A DNA stretch of 22,201 nucleotides, taken from NCBI GenBank assembly GCA_025997475.1, contig BNUQ01000032.1, positions 1 through 22,201 on the forward strand, read 5' to 3'. Source of the DNA: Planctomycetales bacterium. GTDB lineage: Bacteria; Planctomycetota; SZUA-567. The notes below the pieces were generated by a model that ran no database searches, had not been told where the DNA came from, and saw nothing but the letters and a program-made list of their open reading frames with translations. The position numbers were made by a program, and so were the translations under genes. Positions 8,441-17,300 of the stretch are shown here, in pieces (the first letter of the stretch is position 1; the number at the start of each line of letters is the position of its first letter).

Positions 8441-10141
8441 ATGCCGCCGCTGAAATCGCGCTATCTCGTTACCGCCGCGTTGCCGTATGCCAACGGACGC
8501 GCCCACGTCGGACATATCGCCGGTTGTTATTTGCCCGCCGACACCTTCGTCCGCTTTCTCCGCCTGACCGGTCGCGAAGCCGTGTTCATTTGCGGCTCCG
8601 ACGAAAACGGCGCGCCCATCACTTTCGCCGCGCTCAAAGAAGGCGTGTCGCCGCAGGACATCGTCAACCGCTATCACCAAATTCTCAAAACCAGTTTCGC
8701 CGGACTCGGCATTGATTTCAGTTTCTACGGCGAAACCCACGCCCCCGCGCACGACGACGCGACGCAAAAATTTTTCCTGAAACTGCTCGCCGGCAACTAT
8801 GTGCAAAAACGCACGGTGGAGCAAGTTTATTGCCGCGAGTGCCAAATGTTTTTGCCCGACCGCTACATCGAAGGACTTTGTCCCTTCTGCGGCAAAAGCG
8901 GCGCGCGCGGCGACCAGTGCGAAGCGTGCGGACGCCCGACGGACGCGACCAAACTGGGCGAGCCCGAATGCAAAGTTTGCCCGCAACAAGGACGGTCGGG
9001 GAAAAATTGCGTCGAAGTCCGCGCCTCCGACCATTGGTTTTTACAACTGAACAGCAGTGAAACCGCCGTCCGCCAATACTTGGACGCGCACCCCGAATGG
9101 CGCGCGGCGGTCAAACATTTTTCTTACGGACTGCTCGACGAGGGATTGCGCGAGCGGTGCATCACCCGCGATTTGACGTGGGGCGTGCCGGTGCCGCTCG
9201 ACGGCGCGGCGGGCAAGGTTTTATACGTGTGGTTCGACGCGCCGATTGGCTACATCACGTTTTCGCAACAGTATTTCGCCGAACGCGGTCAGCCCGACGG
9301 TTGGCGGGATTTTTGGCAAAACGCCGACACCGGACTCGTGCATTTTATCGGCAAAGACAACACGGTCTTTCATTCGGTAATGTTTCCGGCGATGCTGATG
9401 GCGCACGGCGGGTATCGGTTGCCGGACACGGTGGTGGCGAACGAATTTCTGAATTTGGAGCGGGATAAAATTTCGACCAGCCGCCAGCACGCGGTCTGGG
9501 TGGACGAGTATTTGACGCAATTCGCGCCCGACTCGCTCCGCTATTATTTGACGACGATTGCGCCGGAAAATCACGACAGCGACTTTTCGTGGACGGGTTT
9601 TCAGACGCGCCACAACGGCGAACTTGCCGACAATCTCGGCAATTTCATTCAGCGCAATTTGGCGTTTTGTCAGAAATACTTCGACGGCGCCGTGCCGGCG
9701 GCGACGGCGAGCGAAGCGGGGCAAAAATTATTGGCGAAAATCGCGGCGGCGAAAAACGCGGCGGCGGAAAAAATCGGCGAGCATTGTTACCGCGACGCGC
9801 TCGACGAAGTGATGATGTTGTCGCGGGCGGGGAATGAATTTTTTAGCGCCGAAACGCCGTGGAAAACGCGCACCGCCGAGCCGGAAAAATGCGCCGCGAC
9901 GATTTTGACGTGCGTGCAAACGGTCGAAGCGCTCTCCGTGCTGATGGCGCCGTTTCTGCCGTTCAGCGCGGCGAAACTGCGCGCGACGCTAAACTTGCCG
10001 GCGTTGCAAGACGGCGACTGGAACGCGCCGGGGCAAATCAAAGGCGGACACCTAATCAACGCCCCGGAAGTGCTATTCCCGAAAATCGACGACGCGGCGA
10101 TTACGGCGGCGAAAGAAAGGTCGGGGGTTAGACCTGTTTAG
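8441..10141 (+). CDS. metG: Methionyl-tRNA synthetase
   Basis: Charges initiator and elongator tRNA-Met with methionine. Class I signature: ALPYANGRAHVGH with HVGH at 22-25 in place of HIGH, and KISTS at 343-347 in place of KMSKS, a variant known in part of the family. The connective peptide has four CxxC pairs (C131/C134, C147/C150, C160/C163, C177/C180), so two zinc knuckles are expected. LYVWFDAPIGYI (261-272) and HFIGKDN (301-307) are further class I MetRS blocks. At 566 residues it lacks the C-terminal tRNA-binding (EMAP-like) domain found in the 677-residue E. coli enzyme. The last codons (R-P-V-stop) are inside a MITE-like end (10130-10141). It is convergent with the 157-residue gene. 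Confidence 0.96.
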   Translation: MPPLKSRYLVTAALPYANGRAHVGHIAGCYLPADTFVRFLRLTGREAVFICGSDENGAPITFAALKEGVSPQDIVNRYHQILKTSFAGLGIDFSFYGETHAPAHDDATQKFFLKLLAGNYVQKRTVEQVYCRECQMFLPDRYIEGLCPFCGKSGARGDQCEACGRPTDATKLGEPECKVCPQQGRSGKNCVEVRASDHWFLQLNSSETAVRQYLDAHPEWRAAVKHFSYGLLDEGLRERCITRDLTWGVPVPLDGAAGKVLYVWFDAPIGYITFSQQYFAERGQPDGWRDFWQNADTGLVHFIGKDNTVFHSVMFPAMLMAHGGYRLPDTVVANEFLNLERDKISTSRQHAVWVDEYLTQFAPDSLRYYLTTIAPENHDSDFSWTGFQTRHNGELADNLGNFIQRNLAFCQKYFDGAVPAATASEAGQKLLAKIAAAKNAAAEKIGEHCYRDALDEVMMLSRAGNEFFSAETPWKTRTAEPEKCAATILTCVQTVEALSVLMAPFLPFSAAKLRATLNLPALQDGDWNAPGQIKGGHLINAPEVLFPKIDDAAITAAKERSGVRPV

Positions 10142-10217
10142 CCACCGTCGTCTTTGTCCGACGCTAAATTTTATCGCGTTCTTTATTTTCCGTTTTCGTC
10201 GATTGCCGAACCGGTCT
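10130..10217. mobile_element. Short MITE-like element between convergent genes
   Basis: About 88 bp. The left end reads AGACCTGTTTAGCCACC; the right end, complemented, reads AGACCGGTTCGGCAATC, so the ends are imperfect inverted repeats of the same family as 7988-8148. The TAG stop of metG (10139-10141) is inside the left end; the TAG stop of the minus-strand 157-residue gene (10216-10218) is formed at the right edge. No coding content. Confidence 0.6.
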
Positions 10218-10689
10218 ATTTACCCCAATAATGCCCGAACAAAAACAGCATAATTGCCGACATCCCGACAATGGTCGCGACGGTCGAGCCGACAACCGGC
10301 GAAACGACCGTTTTAACGGTTTCGCTTTTTATTTGCTCGATTTTCGTGGACAGTTGCGCGGATAATTGCGCTAATTTGACCTCCGCGTCGGCGCGAATTT
10401 TGGCGCACTCAATTTTCAAATCGCCAACGTCCCCTTTGGTCGCTAATTCTTGGCGCGTTTTTTCGTCCAACAATCGGTGGTCGGCGACTTCCTTTTTCAC
10501 CTCGGCTTTCACCTCGGCGACTTGGGCGGACACCTCGACTTTCACTTCTTCCCGCACCGCCGCCACCGTTTCGACCACGGTTTTGCGTATCGCTTCAACC
10601 TGCGCGCGCGCCTGTTTTTCCGGCACTCCCGCGCCGGTCAACAAATCGAACAAGCCCCAATTGTCGAAATTAAACGCCGTCGCGGACAT
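10216..10689 (-). CDS. Tail-anchored coiled-coil protein, DUF1640-like
   Basis: 157 residues. Residues about 10-31 (NWGLFDLLTGAGVPEKQARAQ) and ELATKGDVGDLKIE (81-94) resemble DUF1640/CCDC90-type proteins, with a continuous heptad-rich coiled coil through about 24-128 (VREEVKVEVSAQVAEVKAEV) and a membrane segment at the C-terminus (about 134-152, GSTVATIVGMSAIMLFLFG). Predicted topology is a cytoplasmic coiled coil anchored by its tail. AAAGGT lies about 7 nt before the ATG. Only 16 bp separates it from the 752-residue gene, so the two are probably cotranscribed. Function unknown; a structural link to the pilus platform is inference from position. The family link is from memory of motif pattern, not a search. 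Confidence 0.75.
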   Translation of the reverse strand: MSATAFNFDNWGLFDLLTGAGVPEKQARAQVEAIRKTVVETVAAVREEVKVEVSAQVAEVKAEVKKEVADHRLLDEKTRQELATKGDVGDLKIECAKIRADAEVKLAQLSAQLSTKIEQIKSETVKTVVSPVVGSTVATIVGMSAIMLFLFGHYWGK

Positions 10690-10705
10690 AAATTGACCTT
10701 TCCGT

Positions 10706-12964
10706 TTATTCCCCCGCGCGGTTGCGGGCGGCTTCTTTGGCTAAATTTTTCTGGTAGATGTCGTATTCCCAGAGGTATTCGTATTCGTAACGCTTTTGGT
10801 CGTTGTCGGCGCGCGTCGCCAGCGGACGGAACAGGCGGCGCACGCGGCGTTGCGCGCCGTCCGCGACCTTGATTTCCGCGATAATCAGCGCGTAATAATT
10901 ATTGTTCGCGTCGTTCGAGGGCAGGAAACTTTCCGAGGTCAAGCGCCATTCGCCCTGCCGGTCTTTGGTGTAAATTTGTTGGCGCACCTTATACGGACGA
11001 ATTTCCACCAAGCCCCAGTTCGGCGCGAAATCGACATTTTCCCGCGCCGCCACGCTCCCCTTCGCCGTTACCCGTTTCGCATACGCCGTTTCGCTAATCG
11101 CCGCCGGACGAACGCGCGACATTTTCGGCGAATTATACACGTCGAGCAACGGTAAATACTGAATGGGTTCGACAACTCTTTCGTTCGCGTCTTTGGTCAG
11201 CAGGTCGCGTTGGACCAGCGGCGTGGTGATGACCGGCGGACGGACGTAAATCGACGTTGACCAGACGTCGCCGTTCGGCGCGGTTTTGAAGACCTCGACG
11301 CGCGCCAGCGGGTCGCTCGGCATTCCGGTAACCGCCAACAGCGAAAAATCGTATTCCTGCGGCGTAATCACCAAATCGCTGGCGACGAAATCGGCGAAGC
11401 AGTATTCCTGATTGCGATACGCCCAGCCGAGCGGCGTCAGCCGCCCTTTGTCGTTGCGAAGCGACAACGCCGCCGGACCGTTCGCTTTGGTTTTGTCGGT
11501 GTTGTCTTTGGCGTTGTATTCCGCCACCGCTTCTTCGTCATACGCCGGTTTGATGTATTCGAGCAAATGCGGCGCCGCGACGCCGTAACTTTTTTTGCCG
11601 AATTCTTTTAACAGCACCCGCGCCGGATGTCCGCTGGCGGTGTTCTCGTCGGTTTTTTCATACAGCACGCCTTCAAGCAAACGCTCCGCCGGCGCGAAAT
11701 CGCCCACGCCGTCGATGCCGTCCAATTCGCAATAAATGTCCCAGTTCTGCGCTTTAATCAATTCAACCGTGTCCGGGTCGGTCGCGTAGCGCGGTTTGAC
11801 CGCCGCGACGACCGCGTAACGATAAATCATATTTTCATTAACGTCCTTATCGATGAACAGATAGGTCTGCGGCAGGTCCGTCTTTTTGCCGGACTGGTCT
11901 TCCGCCCGCGCCTCGCGCGCCGCCGCCTGTTGCGCCGCCAAATCGGCGATTTGCTGACGCCGTTTCGCGCGGGCGGTCGTCGTCGCGTCGTCTTTTTTCG
12001 CCGCCGGTTGCGCCGCTTCCGCGCCGCGTTCCGCGCGGTAACGGGCGATTTCTTCGCCGCTCATTTCCACCAAGTCCGGCGACAAGCCGTCCTCAAACAA
12101 GTTTTCGTAATCGCTTTCGGTCAGTTGATTGATTTTCACGACGCGCATATTGTCGCTCACCAATTCCCACGCGGTCTCCAACAGCAAATCCTCGTGATTA
12201 TTGATGATTTCGCTGAGTTCGCGGTCGGCTTTCACGTCGGCGCGATTGCTTTCGAGTTTGTAATTATTCAAGCCGTCGCCGGTTTCTTCGGTAATCGCCG
12301 ACGCTTTGCCGCCGCGGGCGCGACCGTCCGTCGTCGCCGTCGCCGCCGCGCGCGGAGAAATTTGCAATTTCGCCCGCACTTCCGGCGGCAACTCCGCGTG
12401 CGGCGAACCGATGGCTTTGCGATAAAGCAACATGCGCCGCGAGCCCGGTTGCGGGAAATTCAGCCGGCGCGAATCGGTCGCGGTGATAATCACTTGTCCG
12501 AGCGCGGCGCGCACGGCGAGATTTTCGGCGTTGCCGAAGCGCGTGCGGAATTGCGGCGGGATATTCGCCGCGTTCAGTTTATCATCGAGGGCGCGGACTT
12601 CGCGGAAGGTCTGCGGAATGCCGATGGGCGGCGGTTGCACGTATGCCCACCATTCTTCCGGCGACAGCGTGGCGAACGACACGATGCCCGCCACGATGTC
12701 GCGGGCAAGCAGACGGCTAATCGGCTTGGCTTTTTCTTTTTCGCGGACGGCGTCCTCGCTGTTGAGCAGGTCGTTGATTTCCGACATTTGCCCGCGGTAT
12801 TGCGCCGGGTCGAGATGCTCGACGGTGCCGTCGCTCATCAGCAAATCATACGGCGACACCGTCATTCGCGACCAAATGACGGAGATGCAACCAAGCGTAA
12901 CCAAGCCAAAAACAATCTTCTCACAGTGATTGGCAAGAAATTTTTTGATCTGGTGGATTTGCAC
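10706..12964 (-). CDS. Large membrane-anchored protein of pilM cluster
   Basis: 752 residues, not assigned to a characterised family. A short basic N-terminus is followed by one membrane segment (about 16-31, IVFGLVTLGCISVI), placing most of the chain in the periplasm. Residues about 305-360 are Ala/Arg/Lys-rich and likely helical (ARYRAERGAEAAQPAAKKDD, then QQIADLAAQQAAAREARAED). Just after this, YLFIDKDVNENMIYRYAVVA is like an Ig/fibronectin-type repeat that I associate with planctomycete pilM-linked proteins (V-x-N/P-G-x-x-Y-R-Y pattern). The start is GTG at 12964, supported by GGGGAGA 6-7 nt upstream. A PilP- or scaffold-like partner of PilM is a positional guess. There are no secretin motifs. 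Confidence 0.85.
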   Translation of the reverse strand: MQIHQIKKFLANHCEKIVFGLVTLGCISVIWSRMTVSPYDLLMSDGTVEHLDPAQYRGQMSEINDLLNSEDAVREKEKAKPISRLLARDIVAGIVSFATLSPEEWWAYVQPPPIGIPQTFREVRALDDKLNAANIPPQFRTRFGNAENLAVRAALGQVIITATDSRRLNFPQPGSRRMLLYRKAIGSPHAELPPEVRAKLQISPRAAATATTDGRARGGKASAITEETGDGLNNYKLESNRADVKADRELSEIINNHEDLLLETAWELVSDNMRVVKINQLTESDYENLFEDGLSPDLVEMSGEEIARYRAERGAEAAQPAAKKDDATTTARAKRRQQIADLAAQQAAAREARAEDQSGKKTDLPQTYLFIDKDVNENMIYRYAVVAAVKPRYATDPDTVELIKAQNWDIYCELDGIDGVGDFAPAERLLEGVLYEKTDENTASGHPARVLLKEFGKKSYGVAAPHLLEYIKPAYDEEAVAEYNAKDNTDKTKANGPAALSLRNDKGRLTPLGWAYRNQEYCFADFVASDLVITPQEYDFSLLAVTGMPSDPLARVEVFKTAPNGDVWSTSIYVRPPVITTPLVQRDLLTKDANERVVEPIQYLPLLDVYNSPKMSRVRPAAISETAYAKRVTAKGSVAARENVDFAPNWGLVEIRPYKVRQQIYTKDRQGEWRLTSESFLPSNDANNNYYALIIAEIKVADGAQRRVRRLFRPLATRADNDQKRYEYEYLWEYDIYQKNLAKEAARNRAGE

Positions 12965-12991
12965 GAGAAATCTCCCCGATACGAATTACAA

Positions 12992-13050
12992 ATAGACCTG
13001 TTTTTTAACTTCTTTTTCCTCTCACGGAGGCGCGGAGGACACTTCCATTT
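12992..13050. repeat. Repeat fragment before the 752-residue gene
   Basis: AAATAGACCTGTTTTTTAAC matches one end of the MITE-like family; a CTCACGGAGGCGCGGAGG motif follows (13021-13038). A related arrangement (GACCGGTTTCCTAAC, then CTCACGGAGGCACG) is at 14609-14643, in the same place relative to the next gene of the cluster. No matching second MITE end was found nearby, so this is a relic or a solo end. Confidence 0.5.
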
Positions 13051-13056
13051 AGGGAT

Positions 13057-13197
13057 GCTCTATTCAATTGCCACGCGCTTTAGCGCGTGGATAACGTTGG
13101 AATATGACCGGCTTTAGCCGAAGGGTTTATTGGGGCTAAAGCCCTTTCTTTTTTAATCGCCGACCACGCCCTAAAGGGCGTGGCAATTGAATAGAGC
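13057..13197. repeat. Composite hairpin element B
   Basis: 141 bp with inverted ends GCTCTATTCAATTG and CAATTGAATAGAGC. Palindromes: 13071-13090 (CCACGCGCTTTAGCGCGTGG), 13109-13120 (CGGCTTTAGCCG), 13133-13144 (GGGCTAAAGCCC) and 13164-13183 (CCACGCCCTAAAGGGCGTGG). A TTTCTTTTTT tract follows the third palindrome on the plus strand, that is, opposite to transcription of the surrounding cluster. Confidence 0.88.
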
Positions 13198-13239
13198 AAC
13201 CGCGTGAAATGGGATTCGCGACGCGAATGATGACAAAAT

Positions 13240-14583
13240 TTAATTCCTTTTCTCCCCGCTGTTGCCGGTGTCGAATTTGGTCACGCTTTGCGGATTCGAC
13301 GAATGGGCAAAACGCGGGCGGTATAAATCATAAATCAGCGTCGCCTGCACCGGCGGCTCGTAACTGTAATCCGCCGTTTTGATGACCGGCGTCGCCCACG
13401 AGTTCATAAACTCCGGCGTCGGCTGAACGGCGTTCGGCATCACGCCGGGCGGCGTGGTCAAACTGCCCATCGTTTCGCGGTCGGCGAAGCGGGTGAACTG
13501 CGCCGCCGTCGGCACATACAGCCATTCCGTCGTGTTCAACAATTCTTTGCGGAACTGGTTAATCGTGTCGAGATACGCCGTCAGTTGCACCGTAACGCGA
13601 TACACGTCGAAACAGACCGCGTTGGGCGGCGTGAAATTCGCGACCTCTTTGCGCCGCTCTTTTTGCAATTCGTCGTCGTCTTCGGGGACGATTTCCGGTT
13701 CGGGAAGCGCCGCGTTGCCGACCTTAACCAGTTCAATGCGTAGCGCGTCGAGGTTCTGCACAAACCGCTCGGTGCGTCCGGGAACAATCGTGGTCGGCAA
13801 CGTGTCTAAAATGTCCATTTCCGCCGTGGCGCGTTCAAAGCCGACCACGTCGCGCTTGGTGCGCGCCGAAATTTTCGTCAGTACGCGCGTCAGCACGTCG
13901 CGGAAAATCAGATATTGCCGCCACGCCGCCCAACGTTTTTCCTGCCGGCTTTTGCCGCGAAAATTTTCGCTGACGGCGTAGGGGATAAGTTTCGCCGGCG
14001 TCAAGAAGCGCGCCTGCGCCGCCGCCACGCGGTCGCCGTTTTGATTGGCGGCGGCTTGAATGTCGCTCATTTCCCGAATGCTCGGCGTCGTCGCATACAT
14101 ATTTTGCAACATCGCCTGCCGCCAGAATTGCTTTTCGACGCCGAACAGCGAATTTTCCGCGTCCGCCATCGTTTCCAAATAACGCGCCGTCATAAAATCG
14201 GCGAACGTCATTTCATCCACCGGTCTGCCGGCGTTGGTCATATTTTCGGCATAGACGACCTCGCCGTCGACGAGGTTGCGGTCGAACGCCATCGCATACA
14301 TTTTCAACAGCGTCAGCGCCCGCGAGCGCTCGGCGATAATCGCGTTGATAAAATCGCGCCCGCCGAAAATGTCCTGTTGCGTCGGCGTCTGGCGCAAGCC
14401 GGTGTTGCTCTTTTGATACTGCGCGGTGAACTCCTTGAACTTGCCGCTGATTTGCCGGTTCTCGGTGAACGCGCGGTCTTTGGTCGCGCCGAGATACATC
14501 CGGCTGAACGCCAGCGCCGCCACAATCACCGCGAGAATCACCACCCAGCGGTAATATCTGACTACCAAGTCCTTGATATTCAT
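13240..14583 (-). CDS. Membrane-anchored protein of pilM cluster, PilO-like position
   Basis: 447 residues with one N-terminal membrane segment (about 13-27, WVVILAVIVAALAFS) and a long extracytoplasmic part with helical, charged stretches (about 35-60 and 140-260). No recognised catalytic motif. PEIVPEDDDELQKERRKEVA (about 299-318) is a charged linker before a second domain (about 320-447). Its place straight after the PilM fusion, and the architecture of one membrane anchor plus a periplasmic domain, fit a PilO or Amuc_1100-like platform subunit, but I see no sequence motif that proves it. GGGGAG lies 5-6 nt before the ATG. Gaps of 365 and 275 bp on either side hold composite elements C and B. 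Confidence 0.85.
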   Translation of the reverse strand: MNIKDLVVRYYRWVVILAVIVAALAFSRMYLGATKDRAFTENRQISGKFKEFTAQYQKSNTGLRQTPTQQDIFGGRDFINAIIAERSRALTLLKMYAMAFDRNLVDGEVVYAENMTNAGRPVDEMTFADFMTARYLETMADAENSLFGVEKQFWRQAMLQNMYATTPSIREMSDIQAAANQNGDRVAAAQARFLTPAKLIPYAVSENFRGKSRQEKRWAAWRQYLIFRDVLTRVLTKISARTKRDVVGFERATAEMDILDTLPTTIVPGRTERFVQNLDALRIELVKVGNAALPEPEIVPEDDDELQKERRKEVANFTPPNAVCFDVYRVTVQLTAYLDTINQFRKELLNTTEWLYVPTAAQFTRFADRETMGSLTTPPGVMPNAVQPTPEFMNSWATPVIKTADYSYEPPVQATLIYDLYRPRFAHSSNPQSVTKFDTGNSGEKRN

Positions 14584-14598
14584 GGTTGCTCCCCTTTT

Positions 14599-14643
14599 TT
14601 TTAACCGACCGGTTTCCTAACTTTTTTTTCTCACGGAGGCACG
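14599..14643. repeat. Repeat fragment before the 447-residue gene
   Basis: AACCGACCGGTTTCCTAAC, then a T run, then CTCACGGAGGCACG. This parallels 12992-13050 in order and in location directly upstream of a start region, next to a composite hairpin element. Confidence 0.45.
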
Positions 14644-14659
14644 CCACTGTATTGAGAAG

Positions 14660-14843
14660 GCTCTATTCAATTGCCACGCGCTTTAGCGCGTGGTCGGCGC
14701 TCTCAAATAACAACGGGCTTTAGCCCAAACCATTATTCGGCTAAAGCCGATGGAATTAAACCGCATTTTTTATTTTGGGTTAAAACCCTTTTCTTTTTTT
14801 GACCGCTCACCACGCCTTAAAAGGCGTGGCAATTGAATAGAGC
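14660..14843. repeat. Composite hairpin element C
   Basis: 184 bp with inverted ends GCTCTATTCAATTG and CAATTGAATAGAGC. Palindromes: 14674-14693, 14715-14726 (GGGCTTTAGCCC), 14738-14749 (CGGCTAAAGCCG) and 14810-14829 (CCACGCCTTAAAAGGCGTGG). It has an additional GGGTTAAAACCC stem (14777-14788) followed by TTTTCTTTTTTT on the plus strand, and is about 43 bp longer than elements B and D. Confidence 0.86.
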
Positions 14844-14850
14844 CACCGCA

Positions 14851-14942
14851 TTTTGGCGTTTGATTGTCAAACCGCGCTTCGCGAATCTGAAAATCAAACT
14901 CCACCATTGTTAATTGTTAATTGTTAATTGTCGATTGTTAAT
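14851..14942. repeat. Near-palindromic core plus heptamer array after pilM
   Basis: TTGGCGTTTGATTGTCA and, on the other side, the complement of GGAGTTTGATTTTCAGA flank CGCGCTTCGCGAA (core 14851-14908). TTAATTG-type heptamers then run to the pilM stop codon. The core matches the one at 17333-17395 in inverted orientation. Confidence 0.72.
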
Positions 14943-14948
14943 CGGTTG

Positions 14949-17246
14949 TTATTCCGCCGCTTTCGCCGCGGGCGTCACCGGCGCGCGGTCTTCCGGCGCG
15001 AAGGCGGCTCTAATCGCTTTTTCCGCGTCGGTCATCAAGGCGCGATAACCGTTGTTCGTCAATTGGACGCTTTTCGGCTCGAACAACAGGCGCGCGCGGA
15101 ACGAATGAATTTCTTCCTCGACCGGTTGCCAGCGCAAATTTTCCGCGCGGTTTAATTCGCGTTTTTCGCCGAGTTCGTCGTCGCGAATTTCTTTCGGCAA
15201 CGGACTGTAAATCACCGGCAGGTTAATCGCGTTGCGGTTCTGTTCGCGCACAATCGTAAAGCCGTCCTCGATTTGCGCGTTGCCGAGCAGATAAAAGCCG
15301 CGCGTTTGCTGACGCGAAAAATGGTCTTTCAGACGGGTCAACATATCGGCGCCGGTAACGCCGCCCACCGCGCCGCCGTCCACGATGAAACCGCTGATTT
15401 CCGCCACGACCGCCGTTTGCGCCGCGTCAACTTCTTCGCCCTCGCCCGCGACGCTCCGTTTCTTCGCCGCCGCCGCGCGCAATTGCGCCGCGTCCTCCGG
15501 CGACAAAACTTGCCACGTCGCCGTAATTTCGCCGTCAATCGTCGCGAATTTTTTGACGGCTTCGACGACTTGGTAGTCCTCCGAACTGACGAACACGCGG
15601 TTGCGCCGCAGGTGTTTGATGAGCACATAACGCAACGCTTGCAATTCCAAATTGGCGTTCATTTCCGCCCGCAACTCGTCGGCGTTTTTCAGATTGCCGA
15701 TGGAGTTGAAGTCCTCGCGAAAACCGCCTTCGCGCCGCGAATTGTTGGTTTTTTCTTCGAGCAACCGGCGGTATTCAAGGTTGGACGGCGAATAGCCGGT
15801 GATATTCGTCCGCGCCCGCCGCTCAAATTCCCGCAAATTGACGCCGGTGCCGCCGAGCGTTTCCTTGAACAGCGGCTTTTGTTGCAGGTCGCTAAATTCG
15901 CGAATCGTCTTGTGCAACTGTTGCGACGCCGCCGCCAACGCGCCGCGCCCCTGCCCGACGTCGGCGAGCCGGTCGTTGACTTCCTGCACCGGACGAAATT
16001 TTTCCAACATCTCGGCGTAGGCTTGGTAACGCGCGCTCGACTCGTGCAACAGCCGGTCGATTTCCGTCATTTGCAATTCGTAAATCGGGCGATGGCTGAC
16101 GTTGGTTACGGATTCAATCAACACCATCAACAAAATCACCGCCGCGCACAACCAGCCGTAGGGCTCTTTCTTTTTGATGAGTTTGGCGAAGCGGCGTTTT
16201 TCCGGCAGAAGCGAACTCGGGTATTTGACCAACCCCAAGCCCTGCAACGCCAAACCGGCGGCGATGCCGTAACTGGCGCGATACGGCAACAAATCGTCTT
16301 CGGTGATATTGCCCTCAATCGTGATGCGCCGCGGCAAATCGAAACTGCTGGTGGCGTAGCCGAGTTCGTCCGCCATCAATTGGTCAACGCCGTATAGCCG
16401 AAAACCGTTGCCGACCAAAATCATTTCGCCAATCGTCGCGTCGCGCTTGGTGCTTCGGTAAAAACCGATGGAGCGGCGGACTTCGGCGGCGAGGTCGCGA
16501 TACAGCGGCGCGAGCGTTTCAAAAATCATCGCCGTTTGTTTGGAATTGCCGGTGGTCGAAATCAGTCCGCGCGCCTCGGCGAAAGTAGTTTCGTATTTTT
16601 CCGCCAACTCCCGAATCATATCGTTGCCGTTGTTCGGAATGGAGCGGAGCCAGAAAATGTTTTCGTCGAAAATGATGAAGTCGGTGCTCCGCGCGCCGGC
16701 GTCGAGCAATAGCATCCGCCCTTCTTCAAAAAAGTCGAAAGCGCAAAAATTCACCAACGCGAGCGGCGCGACTTGAATGTCGGCGACCTCAATTTTCAAT
16801 TCGTCGGTGATTGCCAGCAAGTCGTCGATAATGTCGCGCCGGCAACAGAGCAACGCGATTTGCATTTCGCCGGAGTCGGCGTTGACGCCGAGCGTTTGGA
16901 AGTCAAAAACGACTTCTTCGAGCGGGTAAGGAATGAGTTGCTTGGCTTCGTAAGAAATGACTTCGCGCAGTTTGCCTTCGCTGACCGCCGGAATCGCGAA
17001 CAACCGGAACAACACGCTCATCCCCGACACCGACAGCACGACCGGCACGCGGTCGAGGTTTTGCGCGGCGAAGGCGGCGAGCGCGTCTTTGATTTCGTCC
17101 GGTCGCTCCGGCGCTTCCGGCTCGGAGTTGAGCGGCTGAAGAAAAATGTTTGAGATAATCGCGTTCTCGCCGTCGGGCGAATGCATTCTGACGGCGCGGA
17201 TTGCGTTCTGCCCGAGGTCGATGCCCCATACTGCTCGTTCCGCCAT
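14949..17246 (-). CDS. pilM: PilM with fused PilN-like membrane/coiled-coil region
   Basis: Type IV pilus/type II secretion platform protein. Residues 1-340 are an actin-like PilM domain: GIDLGQNAIRAVRM (8-21, first phosphate loop), YEAKQLIPYPLEEVVFDFQT (99-118, the family hallmark), LLLDAGARSTDFIIF (179-193, second phosphate loop) and EMILVGNGFRLYG (274-286, adenosine site; the usual GG is GN). A membrane segment (about 363-381, YGWLCAAVILLMVLIESV) and a long periplasmic part with coiled-coil stretches (about 385-545) follow; this is PilN-like architecture, so PilM and PilN would be one 765-residue chain rather than two proteins. The C-terminal 200 residues are unassigned. AGAGGAG lies 6 nt before the ATG. 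Pilus or secretion ATPases, pilins and the secretin are not in this window. Confidence 0.9.
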   Translation of the reverse strand: MAERAVWGIDLGQNAIRAVRMHSPDGENAIISNIFLQPLNSEPEAPERPDEIKDALAAFAAQNLDRVPVVLSVSGMSVLFRLFAIPAVSEGKLREVISYEAKQLIPYPLEEVVFDFQTLGVNADSGEMQIALLCCRRDIIDDLLAITDELKIEVADIQVAPLALVNFCAFDFFEEGRMLLLDAGARSTDFIIFDENIFWLRSIPNNGNDMIRELAEKYETTFAEARGLISTTGNSKQTAMIFETLAPLYRDLAAEVRRSIGFYRSTKRDATIGEMILVGNGFRLYGVDQLMADELGYATSSFDLPRRITIEGNITEDDLLPYRASYGIAAGLALQGLGLVKYPSSLLPEKRRFAKLIKKKEPYGWLCAAVILLMVLIESVTNVSHRPIYELQMTEIDRLLHESSARYQAYAEMLEKFRPVQEVNDRLADVGQGRGALAAASQQLHKTIREFSDLQQKPLFKETLGGTGVNLREFERRARTNITGYSPSNLEYRRLLEEKTNNSRREGGFREDFNSIGNLKNADELRAEMNANLELQALRYVLIKHLRRNRVFVSSEDYQVVEAVKKFATIDGEITATWQVLSPEDAAQLRAAAAKKRSVAGEGEEVDAAQTAVVAEISGFIVDGGAVGGVTGADMLTRLKDHFSRQQTRGFYLLGNAQIEDGFTIVREQNRNAINLPVIYSPLPKEIRDDELGEKRELNRAENLRWQPVEEEIHSFRARLLFEPKSVQLTNNGYRALMTDAEKAIRAAFAPEDRAPVTPAAKAAE

Positions 17247-17300
17247 AACGGACTCCTCTGCGTTGCTTTTTTTTAATTTTTTACCGAAACGCGGAATTCA

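Noticed and set aside
8441..8700. metG as an archaeal-type transfer because of KISTS in place of KMSKS
   Set aside because: The variant also occurs in bacterial lineages and codon use matches neighbouring genes; no other sign of transfer.
11627..13117. 496-codon open frame on the plus strand
   Set aside because: Antisense to the 752-residue gene and running through element B; its translation is Arg/Val/Phe-rich with no domain, as expected from reading opposite GC-rich codons.
15273..16397. 374-codon open frame on the plus strand
   Set aside because: Antisense to pilM; no ribosome binding site or recognisable domain.
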